Positions 27,076-35,003 of a DNA stretch of 35,003 nt are shown in pieces (position 1 is the stretch's first letter; every line of letters begins with the position of its first letter). The DNA lies in NCBI GenBank assembly GCA_944321705.1, contig CALUMG010000019.1, forward strand, positions 1-35,003, read 5' to 3'. The DNA comes from an uncultured Muribaculaceae bacterium. GTDB lineage: Bacteria; Bacteroidota; Bacteroidia; Bacteroidales; Muribaculaceae. The notes under the pieces are model-generated. The model saw nothing but the letters and a program-made list of their open reading frames with translations, was not told the DNA's origin and made no database searches. A program made the position numbers and the translations under genes.

Positions 27076-29883
27076 TCACAACCTCAGCAATTCACGTAAT
27101 TTAGATTCTATCAGCACCTTCTCTCCACTTCCTGTAGTGGACAATCTCACCAGCGGAATGTCATAGACGGCAAATATATGATTCTTCATGGCATCCCTAT
27201 CGGCTTGCACTGAACCTTTCTTATGATAAGAATACCCGTCGGTCTCTATCGCAAGAACAAGCTGCTTCCCTACCTTATTGTAGACCACAAAGTCAACATG
27301 AGTAGAAATATTCCCTGCATATTCACGTTCTTTTTCATTGAGCAACGAAAAATCCCTCAACAAAAAACGCAAAGGTTGATGGCACACGATGCCAAGATGG
27401 GAAAAAGAAATGTCGGAATACAGGATATCCTCTATCAATGCATATGTGAGATTCTCGGAGTCATACTCCGAAACTTTCTTATGCCGGCTCAAATACTCCA
27501 TGCGCGAAGCATGATATTGCTTATACAGATAATCGAAAATGGAATTAATTTTACTCTCCAAAATCTCGCAATTATTATACGCTATATAATCAAGCAAATC
27601 TCCTATGTTACTCCCTTTGGGTTGTTCATTGCCCGAAACCACGATGCAAAATTTACGCTTTGCCCTCGACACGGCCACATTCAACAGATTTGGGTCGTCG
27701 GAGAAAGATGACACCTCATCATCCACGACAGTCATGATAATCGCATCCTTCTCCCTTCCTTGGAATTTATGCACCGTGGCAACCTCAATTTCGTCATCGA
27801 GCTGCTCTCGCAAGGCGTCGACCTGCATATTATAAGGTGCGATTATGCCAATCTCTTCTTTTCCGACATTCAAATAGGGCAATACCTCGGCAACTATCAC
27901 ATCTATTTCTCGCTGGTTGATGTGCCCACGCGCGTGATTCCCCGGCACCGTGCGAATGGCAGTCATGACATTTTCTTCCTCTTCGTCCTTTGTCATTATT
28001 AAAAGATTGCCTCCGTAGAATTTTTGATTGCAGAAATTTATAATCTTAGGATGACATCGGTAATGTTCCCTGAGCAACGTCTGCGGCACGCCTGCTATCA
28101 CTTTGCATATCGACCCGAGAAAACTATTGGCTGCACAATCATAAGCCTTCGACACGCCCATGTCTAAAGTCAAGGCATCGATTTTCTTCTTTGTTTCATC
28201 GTCTACCACGTTGGGCAATTGCATCAAGTCGCCTACTATGACAGCATTTTTGGCGCAAGCCAGCGCTAATGCCCCTGTTTCAATCGACACTTGCGAAGCT
28301 TCGTCCATTATCACATAATCATAAACGGCATCGACACCCAGACTTGCCACCGATGAAAATGTCGTGCTGAGAACAACCGGATATTCATTGATAAATTCTT
28401 TCCATCTTCTTTTAAGTTGTTCTATGCGGAATGTGTGCCTTTCTTCCCGGCTGCCATACTTGTCGCTTATGGCTGCTTTGACACACGTCATGGAAATATC
28501 TTGAAGTTCTTGTCCAAGGGTTTCTGCATCTTCCGATGCAAGGAATCGTTCGAGTATGGGTATTTCATCATGCAACTCCTTGAGTCTTATGTCATAAAAT
28601 GATATTTGCAAATCCGCTACAATCTCTTGCCTGCTACGTTCCAAAAATGGCCGGTTCTTCTTGGCATATATTGGATTTTTCCTTGACTTGAATAGCATTG
28701 ACAACATTCGTTTAATCCATGCGGCTGCCTTTGACGACAAAGTTCCAGACTGCACCGACTCTTCAATAGACTCAATCTCATTCCACACTTCAAGAATATT
28801 TTGCGAACTTGGGACTTTAGCCCATTCAAACGACGGTCGCGAGCATCCTGTTTCTGAAATAAAGTGAGCACGCTCGACTTCAAGTTCCCTGTATTCCCGA
28901 CGGGCTTCGGCAAGTCTTTCTTGGGCACTGAATATGCGTTCGGACCTGTTTGCCACATCTCTCGCATTAGCGAGCAATTCACGGGTACACTCCTTGTCGA
29001 GCCTCCATGAGGACACTTCCGAAGGTATTTTATTATGGCATTCATCCTGTGCTTCGACAAATTTCTGTTTGTTCTCGGAATTTCCAAGCATGGCTACGAC
29101 AAAACCAAGACCATATTTATTCAGCTTGTCGATGACATTTTTTATGGCAGAATTATTGTTTGACACCACAAGCACCGTCTGCCCTCGCATAAGGATATTG
29201 GCTATTATATTCAATATCGTTTGAGTTTTTCCAGTCCCGGGAGGACCTTGAATAACACTGACTCGATTGTCGAATGCAGCTTCGACAGCCCGTTTCTGGC
29301 TCGAGTTGCAACCAAAAGGATAAATCAATGTCTCTCCCCGGGGGATGGACAAGCTATCGGCACATGGACTAAGATAGAATGATATTGCCCTGTCGGATGG
29401 AATGAAATCGAAATTGTCATACTGCTTCTTCAACAAACTTTCTCCGCCTTCCGTCGATATGCCGTTGACCGACGCGACTGCTTGCAAATAAGAAAACACA
29501 TTAGCGGCTTTAGGCTCATGTAAACATGACGTGACAATTTCTATGCAATTACTGTCGATACTCAACTCTTTCCCGTTTACAAACTTGAAATAATACACCG
29601 AATGCGTAAAATCTGCAAAACATCTGGCATAAGCTAACCCTTCAAGCTGTATCCCGTTTCTGAAAAAACGGCAATTGGCAATGTCGACATCCTCCGACCG
29701 ACGCAACCATGTAAACCGGCTTTTGCCATAAAAATACACTTTTTTACTGCCGACAAACATCACCCCGTATGCGCGTTTGCTACTGTCATACGCAAAAAAG
29801 GAAATTTCCCCGGTACGAACTACTCCATCTATCAAAATCTGGTCTTTCGACGCATCTATGGTCGGCGGCACCCTGTTATCCAT
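27076..29883 (-). CDS. SF1 helicase (AAA_11/AAA_12) with C-terminal DUF2726/Vsr-like nuclease domain
   Basis: A 935-residue superfamily 1 (UPF1-like) helicase fused to a nuclease-like domain; a defence or nucleic-acid repair role is inferred. Residues 1-190 form a beta-rich region I do not recognise. The P-loop GPPGTGKT is at 213-220, followed by a long helical, probably coiled-coil insertion (about 280-490). Walker B IMDEAS is near 525-530 and motif III VGDLMQLPNV near 550-559. REHYRCHP lies near 605-612, motif V TVHKFQGREKDA near 703-714 and motif VI AVSRAKRKF near 737-745. The last ~60 residues read HVDFVVYNK...LAIETDG and then a RDAMK segment, the pattern of DUF2726-type PD-(D/E)xK folds. 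The start is the ATG at 29881-29883, overlapping the stop of a small membrane-protein gene (TGATG); an adjacent TTG is not needed. Confidence 0.85.
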   Translation of the reverse strand: MDNRVPPTIDASKDQILIDGVVRTGEISFFAYDSSKRAYGVMFVGSKKVYFYGKSRFTWLRRSEDVDIANCRFFRNGIQLEGLAYARCFADFTHSVYYFKFVNGKELSIDSNCIEIVTSCLHEPKAANVFSYLQAVASVNGISTEGGESLLKKQYDNFDFIPSDRAISFYLSPCADSLSIPRGETLIYPFGCNSSQKRAVEAAFDNRVSVIQGPPGTGKTQTILNIIANILMRGQTVLVVSNNNSAIKNVIDKLNKYGLGFVVAMLGNSENKQKFVEAQDECHNKIPSEVSSWRLDKECTRELLANARDVANRSERIFSAQERLAEARREYRELEVERAHFISETGCSRPSFEWAKVPSSQNILEVWNEIESIEESVQSGTLSSKAAAWIKRMLSMLFKSRKNPIYAKKNRPFLERSRQEIVADLQISFYDIRLKELHDEIPILERFLASEDAETLGQELQDISMTCVKAAISDKYGSREERHTFRIEQLKRRWKEFINEYPVVLSTTFSSVASLGVDAVYDYVIMDEASQVSIETGALALACAKNAVIVGDLMQLPNVVDDETKKKIDALTLDMGVSKAYDCAANSFLGSICKVIAGVPQTLLREHYRCHPKIINFCNQKFYGGNLLIMTKDEEEENVMTAIRTVPGNHARGHINQREIDVIVAEVLPYLNVGKEEIGIIAPYNMQVDALREQLDDEIEVATVHKFQGREKDAIIMTVVDDEVSSFSDDPNLLNVAVSRAKRKFCIVVSGNEQPKGSNIGDLLDYIAYNNCEILESKINSIFDYLYKQYHASRMEYLSRHKKVSEYDSENLTYALIEDILYSDISFSHLGIVCHQPLRFLLRDFSLLNEKEREYAGNISTHVDFVVYNKVGKQLVLAIETDGYSYHKKGSVQADRDAMKNHIFAVYDIPLVRLSTTGSGEKVLIESKLRELLRL

Positions 29884-30035
29884 CAATTCTTATTCAATAT
29901 AACCAATGCTGCTATGACTCCCGGCGCCCATCCAACGAGGGTAAGCAACAGAACTATCAATATTGAGCCGCATCCACGATCGAAAACAGCAAGCGGAGGG
30001 AAAATTACAGCTAAAATTACTCTTAAACACGACAT
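29883..30035 (-). CDS. Pmp3/YqaE-family small membrane protein
   Basis: A 50-residue, almost wholly hydrophobic protein. Residues 1-19 (MSCLRVILAVIFPPLAVFD) match the first segment of the Pmp3/YqaE (UPF0057) family, including its hallmark FPPLAVF. A GCGS turn and a second membrane helix follow (about 24-47), with the family's late GWAPGVIAALVIL pattern. Its TGA stop shares its A with the ATG of the helicase-nuclease gene (TGATG), indicating translational coupling. The start follows AGGTGG, a rare clear Shine-Dalgarno-like sequence. A perfect promoter lies at 30167-30198. Pmp3-type proteins are linked to membrane potential and stress in other organisms. A role with the helicase is inference. 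Confidence 0.8.
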   Translation of the reverse strand: MSCLRVILAVIFPPLAVFDRGCGSILIVLLLTLVGWAPGVIAALVILNKN

Positions 30036-30166
30036 GACTACCACCTAAAGCCTTCGTTGGCCTTTAAAATATTTTTTCTGAAAACTTTCAAAGAGGAATC
30101 GCGATTATATGTTAAGAATAAACATTTTCAGGCTGATATTAACCTCTCCGTATTCCCCTATGAGCG

Positions 30167-30198
30167 CAAAAATAGATAATGTTTCCCACTAAGACAAA
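30167..30198 (-). promoter_or_regulatory. vegetative promoter of the Pmp3-like/helicase operon
   Basis: On the - strand TTTG (30198-30195), 20 nt, then TATTTTTG (30174-30167), an exact consensus match. Start near 30161, leader about 125 nt. Confidence 0.72.
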
Positions 30199-30390
30199 TC
30201 ATTGTAAAATAAAAATTTAAGACCATCAGCACTCGAAAGTTACTTAGATACTATTATTGACAAATGAAAACCGATTATAACAGTCCATAACTTATCACCA
30301 AAATAGAAACATTGGTCAATATATTAGTCCTAATGAAGAAAGATTTGCGTGAGTTAGTCACCCAAACTGAACAAATCTCAAACTCTTTTC

Positions 30391-30419
30391 CAAATTAAAA
30401 TGCCAATGGATTTAATTTG
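30391..30419 (-). terminator. weak hairpin after the TIR-domain gene
   Basis: CAAATTAAA (30391-30399) pairs with TTTAATTTG (30411-30419) 47 nt after the TIR gene stop. The stem is AT-only in its outer part and no U tract follows on the - strand, so termination is doubtful. Confidence 0.25.
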
Positions 30420-30466
30420 TTTAAAATCTTAATACCTTTAATAGTTACGCACCAGTACTAATGCAG

Positions 30467-32584
30467 TTATTTAGAAAAATATTCAACTAATCCACGAAAA
30501 GAAAGAAATGGTAATTTTTGGTCTGCATGTATAATATAGTCTCCTTTAGGAGAAAAGGACGCATAACAATAATCAGATTCAAATTTTAGGACCATATCAC
30601 CCTCTTTGATATTAAAAAGTAAAATGTTATATTTATCTTGTTCAGCTAATTTTGTAACTAATCCGATATAATTACAATTTGGTTCCCAAAAAACAAAGTG
30701 CAAATTATTTTCCATAATATGAAACTCTTTGAAATCTATAATTATTTTCCCATTTATAATATCGCATAGATATAATGTCCCTCGAGCGTTCATGAAGAGT
30801 GCATATTTCTTATTTGGAGAAAGCAAATAACTGTACGGACTTATGTCTTGGGGTATTTTGCAGTTTTTTAAATCAGCCGTTTCGTAAACCCACTTACCTC
30901 TATTATAATTATAATACCTTTTAACTTCGGATAGCACTTTTGTGTTTTTAGAACAAGATTCACTTTCCTTTAATTGTTGTATAGCAGAGTTACGGTATAC
31001 AGATAAGACATTATCCGCATTATTTAAATTTAGGGTGTACTCTTTAGCTATCTGACTTGCTTGTGGAGAATAGTTTTCTAATTTCGTGTAACCAGGCATC
31101 TTATAATAAGTAGTGTCTTTATTTGAACGGTCTATAACTTCTATAATATTCTTAGTAACAAAAGAAATCTCGTCATCTGTATAATTATGTTCCTCAAGCA
31201 AATTAACATTAGCTAAGTCCATTAGTTGAAATTTATCTGCATTATGGGAATTCGAGTATATTATTCCTAATGTTCCTTCTGAATTAATCTTAATGGAAGC
31301 ATATGTATAATCACCCATTTTGATTTGTCGATCTGTTGGAATATGTAACTTTATTAATTCTCCTTCTGGTAGAGTTAAATATATTTCTCTGGTCTTAGGA
31401 GAATATGCTTCAATACCTCCTTCTAAATCGCCTATATATCTGTGCCCATCAAAAATCTTTACTAGTTTGTGAGTTATTGTGTTATACTCCCATAAATTAC
31501 AATCATAATCAATATAAAAGGATGAATCTTGAGTACATAGGACTCTTGTTGCGGCATTAAATACGAAGTCATCATAATTTTGAATTTGTATTTTATCAAC
31601 TAATCGTGTGCCTACTCCATAATCAAGGAAGTACAGTTGACGAAGCAAGTGCTCTAAATCTAAATTATATGTTAAATTATGGATCTTTAAATTCAAGAAT
31701 TCTTTCAACAAGTTTCTAGCAATTGTCGGCTCACCTTGATTCAACAAGTCAAGTCCGTAGTTGCTAACTAACTCAGTTTGTTTATCTATGAGTAATTTAT
31801 TAATGAAAACGATAGTGTCTAAGGCTAGATTTAACTGCAAATTTATTTTGTCTATACTATCAAGTTGATTAGATAAAATAATAGAATCAGACTGAATACG
31901 CATGATATGATTTGACATAATTATAGAATCTTTTTGTAATATAGTATTTTGACTCTCGATAACTTTGTTCTGTTTTAGAAAGTACCCTCCTACAAAGAGA
32001 CCTACCAGTGCAATAGTAAGTACTCCTAGCCATGCAAACAATCTTTTCTTTCGTTGATATCTTGCGTACCTCATCCACAGCGTATCAAAGTTTATATCGA
32101 ACATTTGTGCTACTATCTTAATAGCAGATGCTTCGCGCCCCATTTCGTTGATGTTGATGGCGAGTAGTTCTTGTTCTTTTGGAAGATTAAGCAGTGATGT
32201 TGGAAAACACTCGTCATCGGGTCTGGTAGAATGAGGTGTACCCCCGATGATGAAAGGTATTATTTGCTCTGTTCGTCCTAAATCAATGAAAGTCTGTACT
32301 TCTTTGCATACCCATTCTGATTTGGCTGCATGTGGCGAACATATAACTATTAAATATTTTGAACTTTCAAGTGCATCACTAATTCGTTTTGCAAGAACAC
32401 CTCCAGAAAGCTCCGATGTATCTTTGAACACAGGACGTATCTCTTTTGGCAAATCAGGATTATTCTCGCGCAATTTCAACGGCAGACGATAATGCTCCAA
32501 CTTATTTTGAAGCCATTTCGCCCACTTCTCATCTTCTCGCTTATAACTTATAAAAGCAAAATATTTGAATTCCTGACTAGCCAT
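30467..32584 (-). CDS. TIR-domain / transmembrane / coiled-coil / WD40-like propeller protein
   Basis: A 705-residue membrane-anchored protein; the arrangement suggests an immune-type sensor with an effector domain. Residues 7-165 form a TIR-like domain: FISYKREDEKWA at 11-22, a DTSELSGG segment near 55-62, and SEWVCKEV at 89-96. There Trp91 and Glu95 fit the conserved W..E position that holds the NADase glutamate in catalytic TIRs. A basic stretch (RYQRKKR) precedes one transmembrane helix at about 182-203. A short coiled coil follows (about 205-260) with a near-repeat, DSIIMSN / DSIILSN. The remaining ~400 residues are beta-rich with recurring tryptophan/aspartate-type blades, consistent with a beta-propeller. 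Codon use is strikingly AT-rich compared with neighbours, and a mobilization-gene relic lies immediately upstream, both signs of transfer. Enzymatic activity and trigger are unknown. Confidence 0.8.
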   Translation of the reverse strand: MASQEFKYFAFISYKREDEKWAKWLQNKLEHYRLPLKLRENNPDLPKEIRPVFKDTSELSGGVLAKRISDALESSKYLIVICSPHAAKSEWVCKEVQTFIDLGRTEQIIPFIIGGTPHSTRPDDECFPTSLLNLPKEQELLAININEMGREASAIKIVAQMFDINFDTLWMRYARYQRKKRLFAWLGVLTIALVGLFVGGYFLKQNKVIESQNTILQKDSIIMSNHIMRIQSDSIILSNQLDSIDKINLQLNLALDTIVFINKLLIDKQTELVSNYGLDLLNQGEPTIARNLLKEFLNLKIHNLTYNLDLEHLLRQLYFLDYGVGTRLVDKIQIQNYDDFVFNAATRVLCTQDSSFYIDYDCNLWEYNTITHKLVKIFDGHRYIGDLEGGIEAYSPKTREIYLTLPEGELIKLHIPTDRQIKMGDYTYASIKINSEGTLGIIYSNSHNADKFQLMDLANVNLLEEHNYTDDEISFVTKNIIEVIDRSNKDTTYYKMPGYTKLENYSPQASQIAKEYTLNLNNADNVLSVYRNSAIQQLKESESCSKNTKVLSEVKRYYNYNRGKWVYETADLKNCKIPQDISPYSYLLSPNKKYALFMNARGTLYLCDIINGKIIIDFKEFHIMENNLHFVFWEPNCNYIGLVTKLAEQDKYNILLFNIKEGDMVLKFESDYCYASFSPKGDYIIHADQKLPFLSFRGLVEYFSK

Positions 32585-32630
32585 ATTGAAGGCTCTTTAA
32601 ATTAAACGACTTATATTCTTATTCATCATA

Positions 32631-32638
32631 CAAAATTA
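32631..32638 (-). promoter_or_regulatory. -7 box of the TIR-domain gene
   Basis: TAATTTTG on the - strand is an exact TAnnTTTG match 46 nt before the ATG. No TTTG is seen at the expected -33 distance. Confidence 0.45.
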
Positions 32639-32674
32639 GCTAAAAAGTCATGATAATTCGCTTAATGCGTATTA

Positions 32675-33265
32675 TTACGACTTTTTCTTTGATTTAAATT
32701 TCATCCCTCTTTTCTGCGTTTGTCTCGGCTTTGGCATTCTCATCGCCTCTCTCCATTCATTCTTCTTCTGTCTGAATCAACTCACATGAGAAACTCCGTC
32801 TATATTGAAATCATAACTTCTACTTTCATCCTGCGTGATGGAACAAACGGAATGTTTAGTTTCAAAGTTTAGGCTAAACTCCGATGAGTAGGAGCTGTCA
32901 CTTACAGTCACATCCTTGAATTCATAAAGTTTTCTGATGGTGCAATCATTGAATCTCAAACAGTCACGCAAGAAGTTTATCACGGGCATAAGCTTCTCCA
33001 CATAAGGAAAATAACATTTGACAAAATCCACGAAATCGAACATCTTGCGGAGTCGTTATTCGTAAGCGTCTTTGATTTCTTCTATCTGCTTAGCCTGTTG
33101 CTGTTCCATTTCCTTGATGCGCTGCTCACGCTGTCGGGCATGTTCTTCAAGTTCGAGGATGCGGTCTTGTAAATCCTCATTCTTACTATCCAAAGACTTC
33201 ATCTTTCCGCTGCCGAAAAGAGAACCCACACTGCTTGCGAACGTTACAAAATGAAACAGGGTCTG
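32675..33265 (-). pseudogene. decayed C-terminal fragment of a MobV-type relaxase (plasmid recombination protein)
   Basis: Reading one - strand frame from 33265 to the TAA at 32675 gives a continuous protein-like segment interrupted by only two stops, TAA at 33056-33058 and TGA at 32777-32779. It starts with SVGSLFGSGKMKSL, continues through a strong coiled coil (EDLQDRILELEEHARQREQR and onward), and then a FPYVEKLMP / FLRDCLRF helical region. It ends with a WFRQK-like tail if the TGA is read as Trp, followed by a basic terminus. That order matches my recollection of the C-terminus of Bacteroides MobV/Pre relaxases. The catalytic N-terminal half is missing. Both stops are single transitions from likely CAA (Gln) and TGG (Trp). 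An 88-codon open segment (32777-33043) is part of this relic, not a separate gene. Confidence 0.6.
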
Positions 33266-33475
33266 TTAAATCTGCACTTTCACTGGGTTATGATTAGGAA
33301 ACCGTTCTTTTACTTTTACCTGCTTTGAAACAGTTTTCAACTGTCTGCCCAACTTCTGCGATTTTCTCCTAACTCTCTAATTATCAAATCCTGTTGCGTT
33401 AATCTGCTACAATTCGGCGGATACTCCAGAGATTTTCCGTAACTTTGGCAAATAATTTCAATCACCTCATTACCA
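33266..33475. other. junction between the mobile relic and mnmE
   Basis: No intact gene. It holds a small inverted repeat (ACAGTT/AACTGT, 33330-33344) and the mnmE promoter. The mobilization-gene similarity ends at about 33257-33265, so the left edge of this stretch may be an old recombination boundary. Confidence 0.4.
33440..33447 (+). promoter_or_regulatory. mnmE: -7 box of mnmE
   Basis: TAACTTTG is an exact TAnnTTTG match 28 nt before the ATG. The best -33 candidate, TTCG at 33413-33416, is 23 nt away, so that half is weak. Confidence 0.5.
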
Positions 33476-34894
33476 ATGAACACAGGAATATTCAATGTAG
33501 AACAATTGGACGATACAATTTGCGCAATAGCCACATCCCCGGGAATGGGTGGCATAGCGGTAATAAGGGTTAGCGGAAAAGACGCTTTCCCTATCGTGGC
33601 AAAATGCTGGAAAGGGACTGAACTTGAATCGGCAAAAAGCCACACAGCCCACTACGGCCGGATTATTGATACCGACGGCTCGATTCTCGACGAAGTGGTT
33701 CTGACCGTGTTCAAGGCTCCACATTCCTTCACAGGCGAAAATGTGGTTGAAATATCCTGCCACGGCTCAACTTGGATTCAACAACAATTGTTGAATGTGC
33801 TCATTGCAAATGGATGCAGGATTGCCACAGGAGGTGAATTCACAAGAAGAGCGTTTTCTCATGGGAAAATGGACCTGTCGCAAGCCGAAGCAGTAGCCGA
33901 TGTCATAGCATCGTCGTCGCGTGCAAGCCACCGCATTGCCATGAGCCAGATGCGAGGTTCATTCAGCCAAAAACTAAATGAACTGCGAAACCGTCTGCTA
34001 CAATTCGTATCTTTAATGGAACTCGAGCTCGACTTCAGCGAGGAAGAAGTGGAATTTGCCGACCGCTCTCGCATGATAAATCTTGCCGAAGAAATAAGCA
34101 ACGTCATAAGCAAACTCGCAAATTCATTCGCGGTTGGGAACGCGATTAAAAACGGTGTACCTGTAGCCATAGTTGGAGAAACAAATGCCGGTAAATCAAC
34201 GTTGTTGAACCTGCTGCTTGGCGACGACCGCGCAATAGTAAGCGACATCCACGGAACAACTCGCGACGTGATTGAAGACACCATCACTATTAACGGGACT
34301 TTGTTCCGATTCATCGACACGGCCGGGATACGCGACACCTCCGACACAATCGAGGCCCTTGGCATCGAACGGACATTCAAGAAACTGAATGAAGCATCAA
34401 TCGTCCTTTGGGTTGTTGATGGGAACACTTCCGTTAAAGAAATTTCAGAACTTGGCAAGCAAATATTGCCCTTATGCATCGACAAAAATCTTGTCATCAT
34501 CGTCAATAAAGAGGATGTAATGCAACCCGGGCATCGTAACGACATCCAAGACGCTCTTAACACCATGCCAACCGACAAGACGCATCTTATATTCATGTCG
34601 GCAAAGCATCATACAGGGCTGGATCTGCTACTATCTCTATTAAACGAAGCTGCTGCCTTGCCCGAAAACGACGGTAACGAAGTGATTGTTACCAATGCCC
34701 GCCATTACGAAGCTCTGCTAAAAGCCAATGAAGCCATCAAGCGAGCCATCGACGGTCTGACACAAGGAATCAGCGGAGACTTCATCAGCCAAGACATCCG
34801 CGAATGTATGCATTACCTTGGTGAAATAACTGGTGAAATCACCACCGATGACATCCTCGGCGAAATCTTCTCCCACTTCTGCATCGGTAAATAA
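33476..34894 (+). CDS. mnmE: tRNA modification GTPase MnmE
   Basis: MnmE, with MnmG, installs the carboxymethylaminomethyl group on U34 of certain tRNAs. The 472-residue protein has the N-terminal formyl-THF-binding domain (DDTICAIATSPGMGGIAVIRVSG at the start, then HGS and TGGEFTRRAF) and helical segments. The inserted G domain has G1 GETNAGKS at 234-241, G2 TTRD at 261-264, G3 DTAG at 281-284 and an NKED-type G4 near 355. The last residues, FCIGK, are the invariant C-terminal cysteine motif. The start is supported by a -7 box 28 nt upstream. It has its own terminator, so it is probably monocistronic. Confidence 0.97.
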   Translation: MNTGIFNVEQLDDTICAIATSPGMGGIAVIRVSGKDAFPIVAKCWKGTELESAKSHTAHYGRIIDTDGSILDEVVLTVFKAPHSFTGENVVEISCHGSTWIQQQLLNVLIANGCRIATGGEFTRRAFSHGKMDLSQAEAVADVIASSSRASHRIAMSQMRGSFSQKLNELRNRLLQFVSLMELELDFSEEEVEFADRSRMINLAEEISNVISKLANSFAVGNAIKNGVPVAIVGETNAGKSTLLNLLLGDDRAIVSDIHGTTRDVIEDTITINGTLFRFIDTAGIRDTSDTIEALGIERTFKKLNEASIVLWVVDGNTSVKEISELGKQILPLCIDKNLVIIVNKEDVMQPGHRNDIQDALNTMPTDKTHLIFMSAKHHTGLDLLLSLLNEAAALPENDGNEVIVTNARHYEALLKANEAIKRAIDGLTQGISGDFISQDIRECMHYLGEITGEITTDDILGEIFSHFCIGK

Positions 34895-34939
34895 ATAATT
34901 GATTATCAAATAGTTAAATTGATTACAATCGATTAATAT

Positions 34940-34964
34940 GGCGCTCTTTACGGGCGCCTTTTTT
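34940..34964 (+). terminator. intrinsic terminator of mnmE
   Basis: GGCGCTC (34940-34946) pairs with GGGCGCC (34952-34958, one wobble) around a 5-nt loop and is followed by six T. It begins 45 nt after the mnmE stop. Confidence 0.9.
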
Positions 34965-35003
34965 GTTGCTCAAGTATCGTTGATAATCGTTGCTAAGCCT
35001 TTT

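Larger units (their letters stand above)
30036..30466. other. 431-base AT-rich intergenic region
   Basis: It contains the promoter of the small-membrane-protein/helicase unit and, nearer the TIR gene, one AT-rich hairpin. I see no further gene. Composition becomes clearly more AT-rich here than in the housekeeping genes and stays so through the TIR gene. Confidence 0.6.

Noticed and set aside
32777..33043. 88-codon frame as an independent hypothetical gene
   Set aside because: The same frame remains protein-like on both sides of its flanking stops, so it is better explained as the middle of a decayed relaxase C-terminus.
33337..33436. Short - strand stretch reading like protein (RELGENRRSWADS) next to mnmE
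   Set aside because: It is brief, continues into the antisense of mnmE, and matches no family I know; probably chance.
33859..34596. 245-codon open frame on the - strand
   Set aside because: It is antisense to the mnmE GTPase domain and has low-complexity serine-rich content.

Overview
The window looks like chromosomal DNA of a gut-type Bacteroidales bacterium (phylum Bacteroidota). This rests on three things. The gene order and proteins are Bacteroides-like: glutamate synthase next to AsnB, DapL-type lysine synthesis, a PCMD-domain secreted protein and an SLC13-CysC-CysD-CysN-sulfotransferase run. Start codons mostly lack Shine-Dalgarno sequences. Several intergenic regions carry the Bacteroidota vegetative promoter (TTTG, about 20 nt, TAnnTTTG). 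I cannot name genus or species; no rRNA, tRNA or CRISPR array was recognised.

Layout. 0.1-5.2 kb: a corrinoid adenosyltransferase (+), a MATE exporter (-) with a long structured leader, a two-gene unit of an RsmI-like methyltransferase and a YycJ-type metallo-hydrolase (-), and recO (+). 5.3-15.1 kb: a nitrogen and amino-acid block on the + strand, gltB-gltD-asnB-dapF-dapL. It makes glutamate and asparagine, then meso-diaminopimelate for lysine and peptidoglycan. 15.2-21.9 kb: a sulfate-activation operon on the - strand, SLC13 permease-cysC-cysD-cysN-sulfotransferase-PCMD protein. Together these could import sulfate, make PAPS and transfer the sulfonate to an acceptor. 22.3-23.6 kb: enolase (-).

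23.8-33.3 kb is an accessory, defence-like stretch. It holds a C5-cytosine methyltransferase and a tail-to-tail PD-(D/E)xK restriction enzyme, a YitT-family membrane protein, and a two-gene unit in which a 50-residue Pmp3/YqaE-type membrane peptide is coupled (TGATG) to a 935-residue SF1 helicase-nuclease. After that come an AT-rich gene for a TIR-transmembrane-coiled coil-beta-propeller protein and the decayed C-terminus of what looks like a MobV-type relaxase, broken by two in-frame stops. 33.5-34.9 kb: mnmE (+) with its own promoter and a clear terminator.

The strongest candidates for something undescribed are the Pmp3-like/helicase-nuclease pair and the TIR-propeller protein beside the mobilization relic. 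Also worth attention are the terminator-like hairpin in the MATE leader and a 13-codon leader frame overlapping the revised gltB start.
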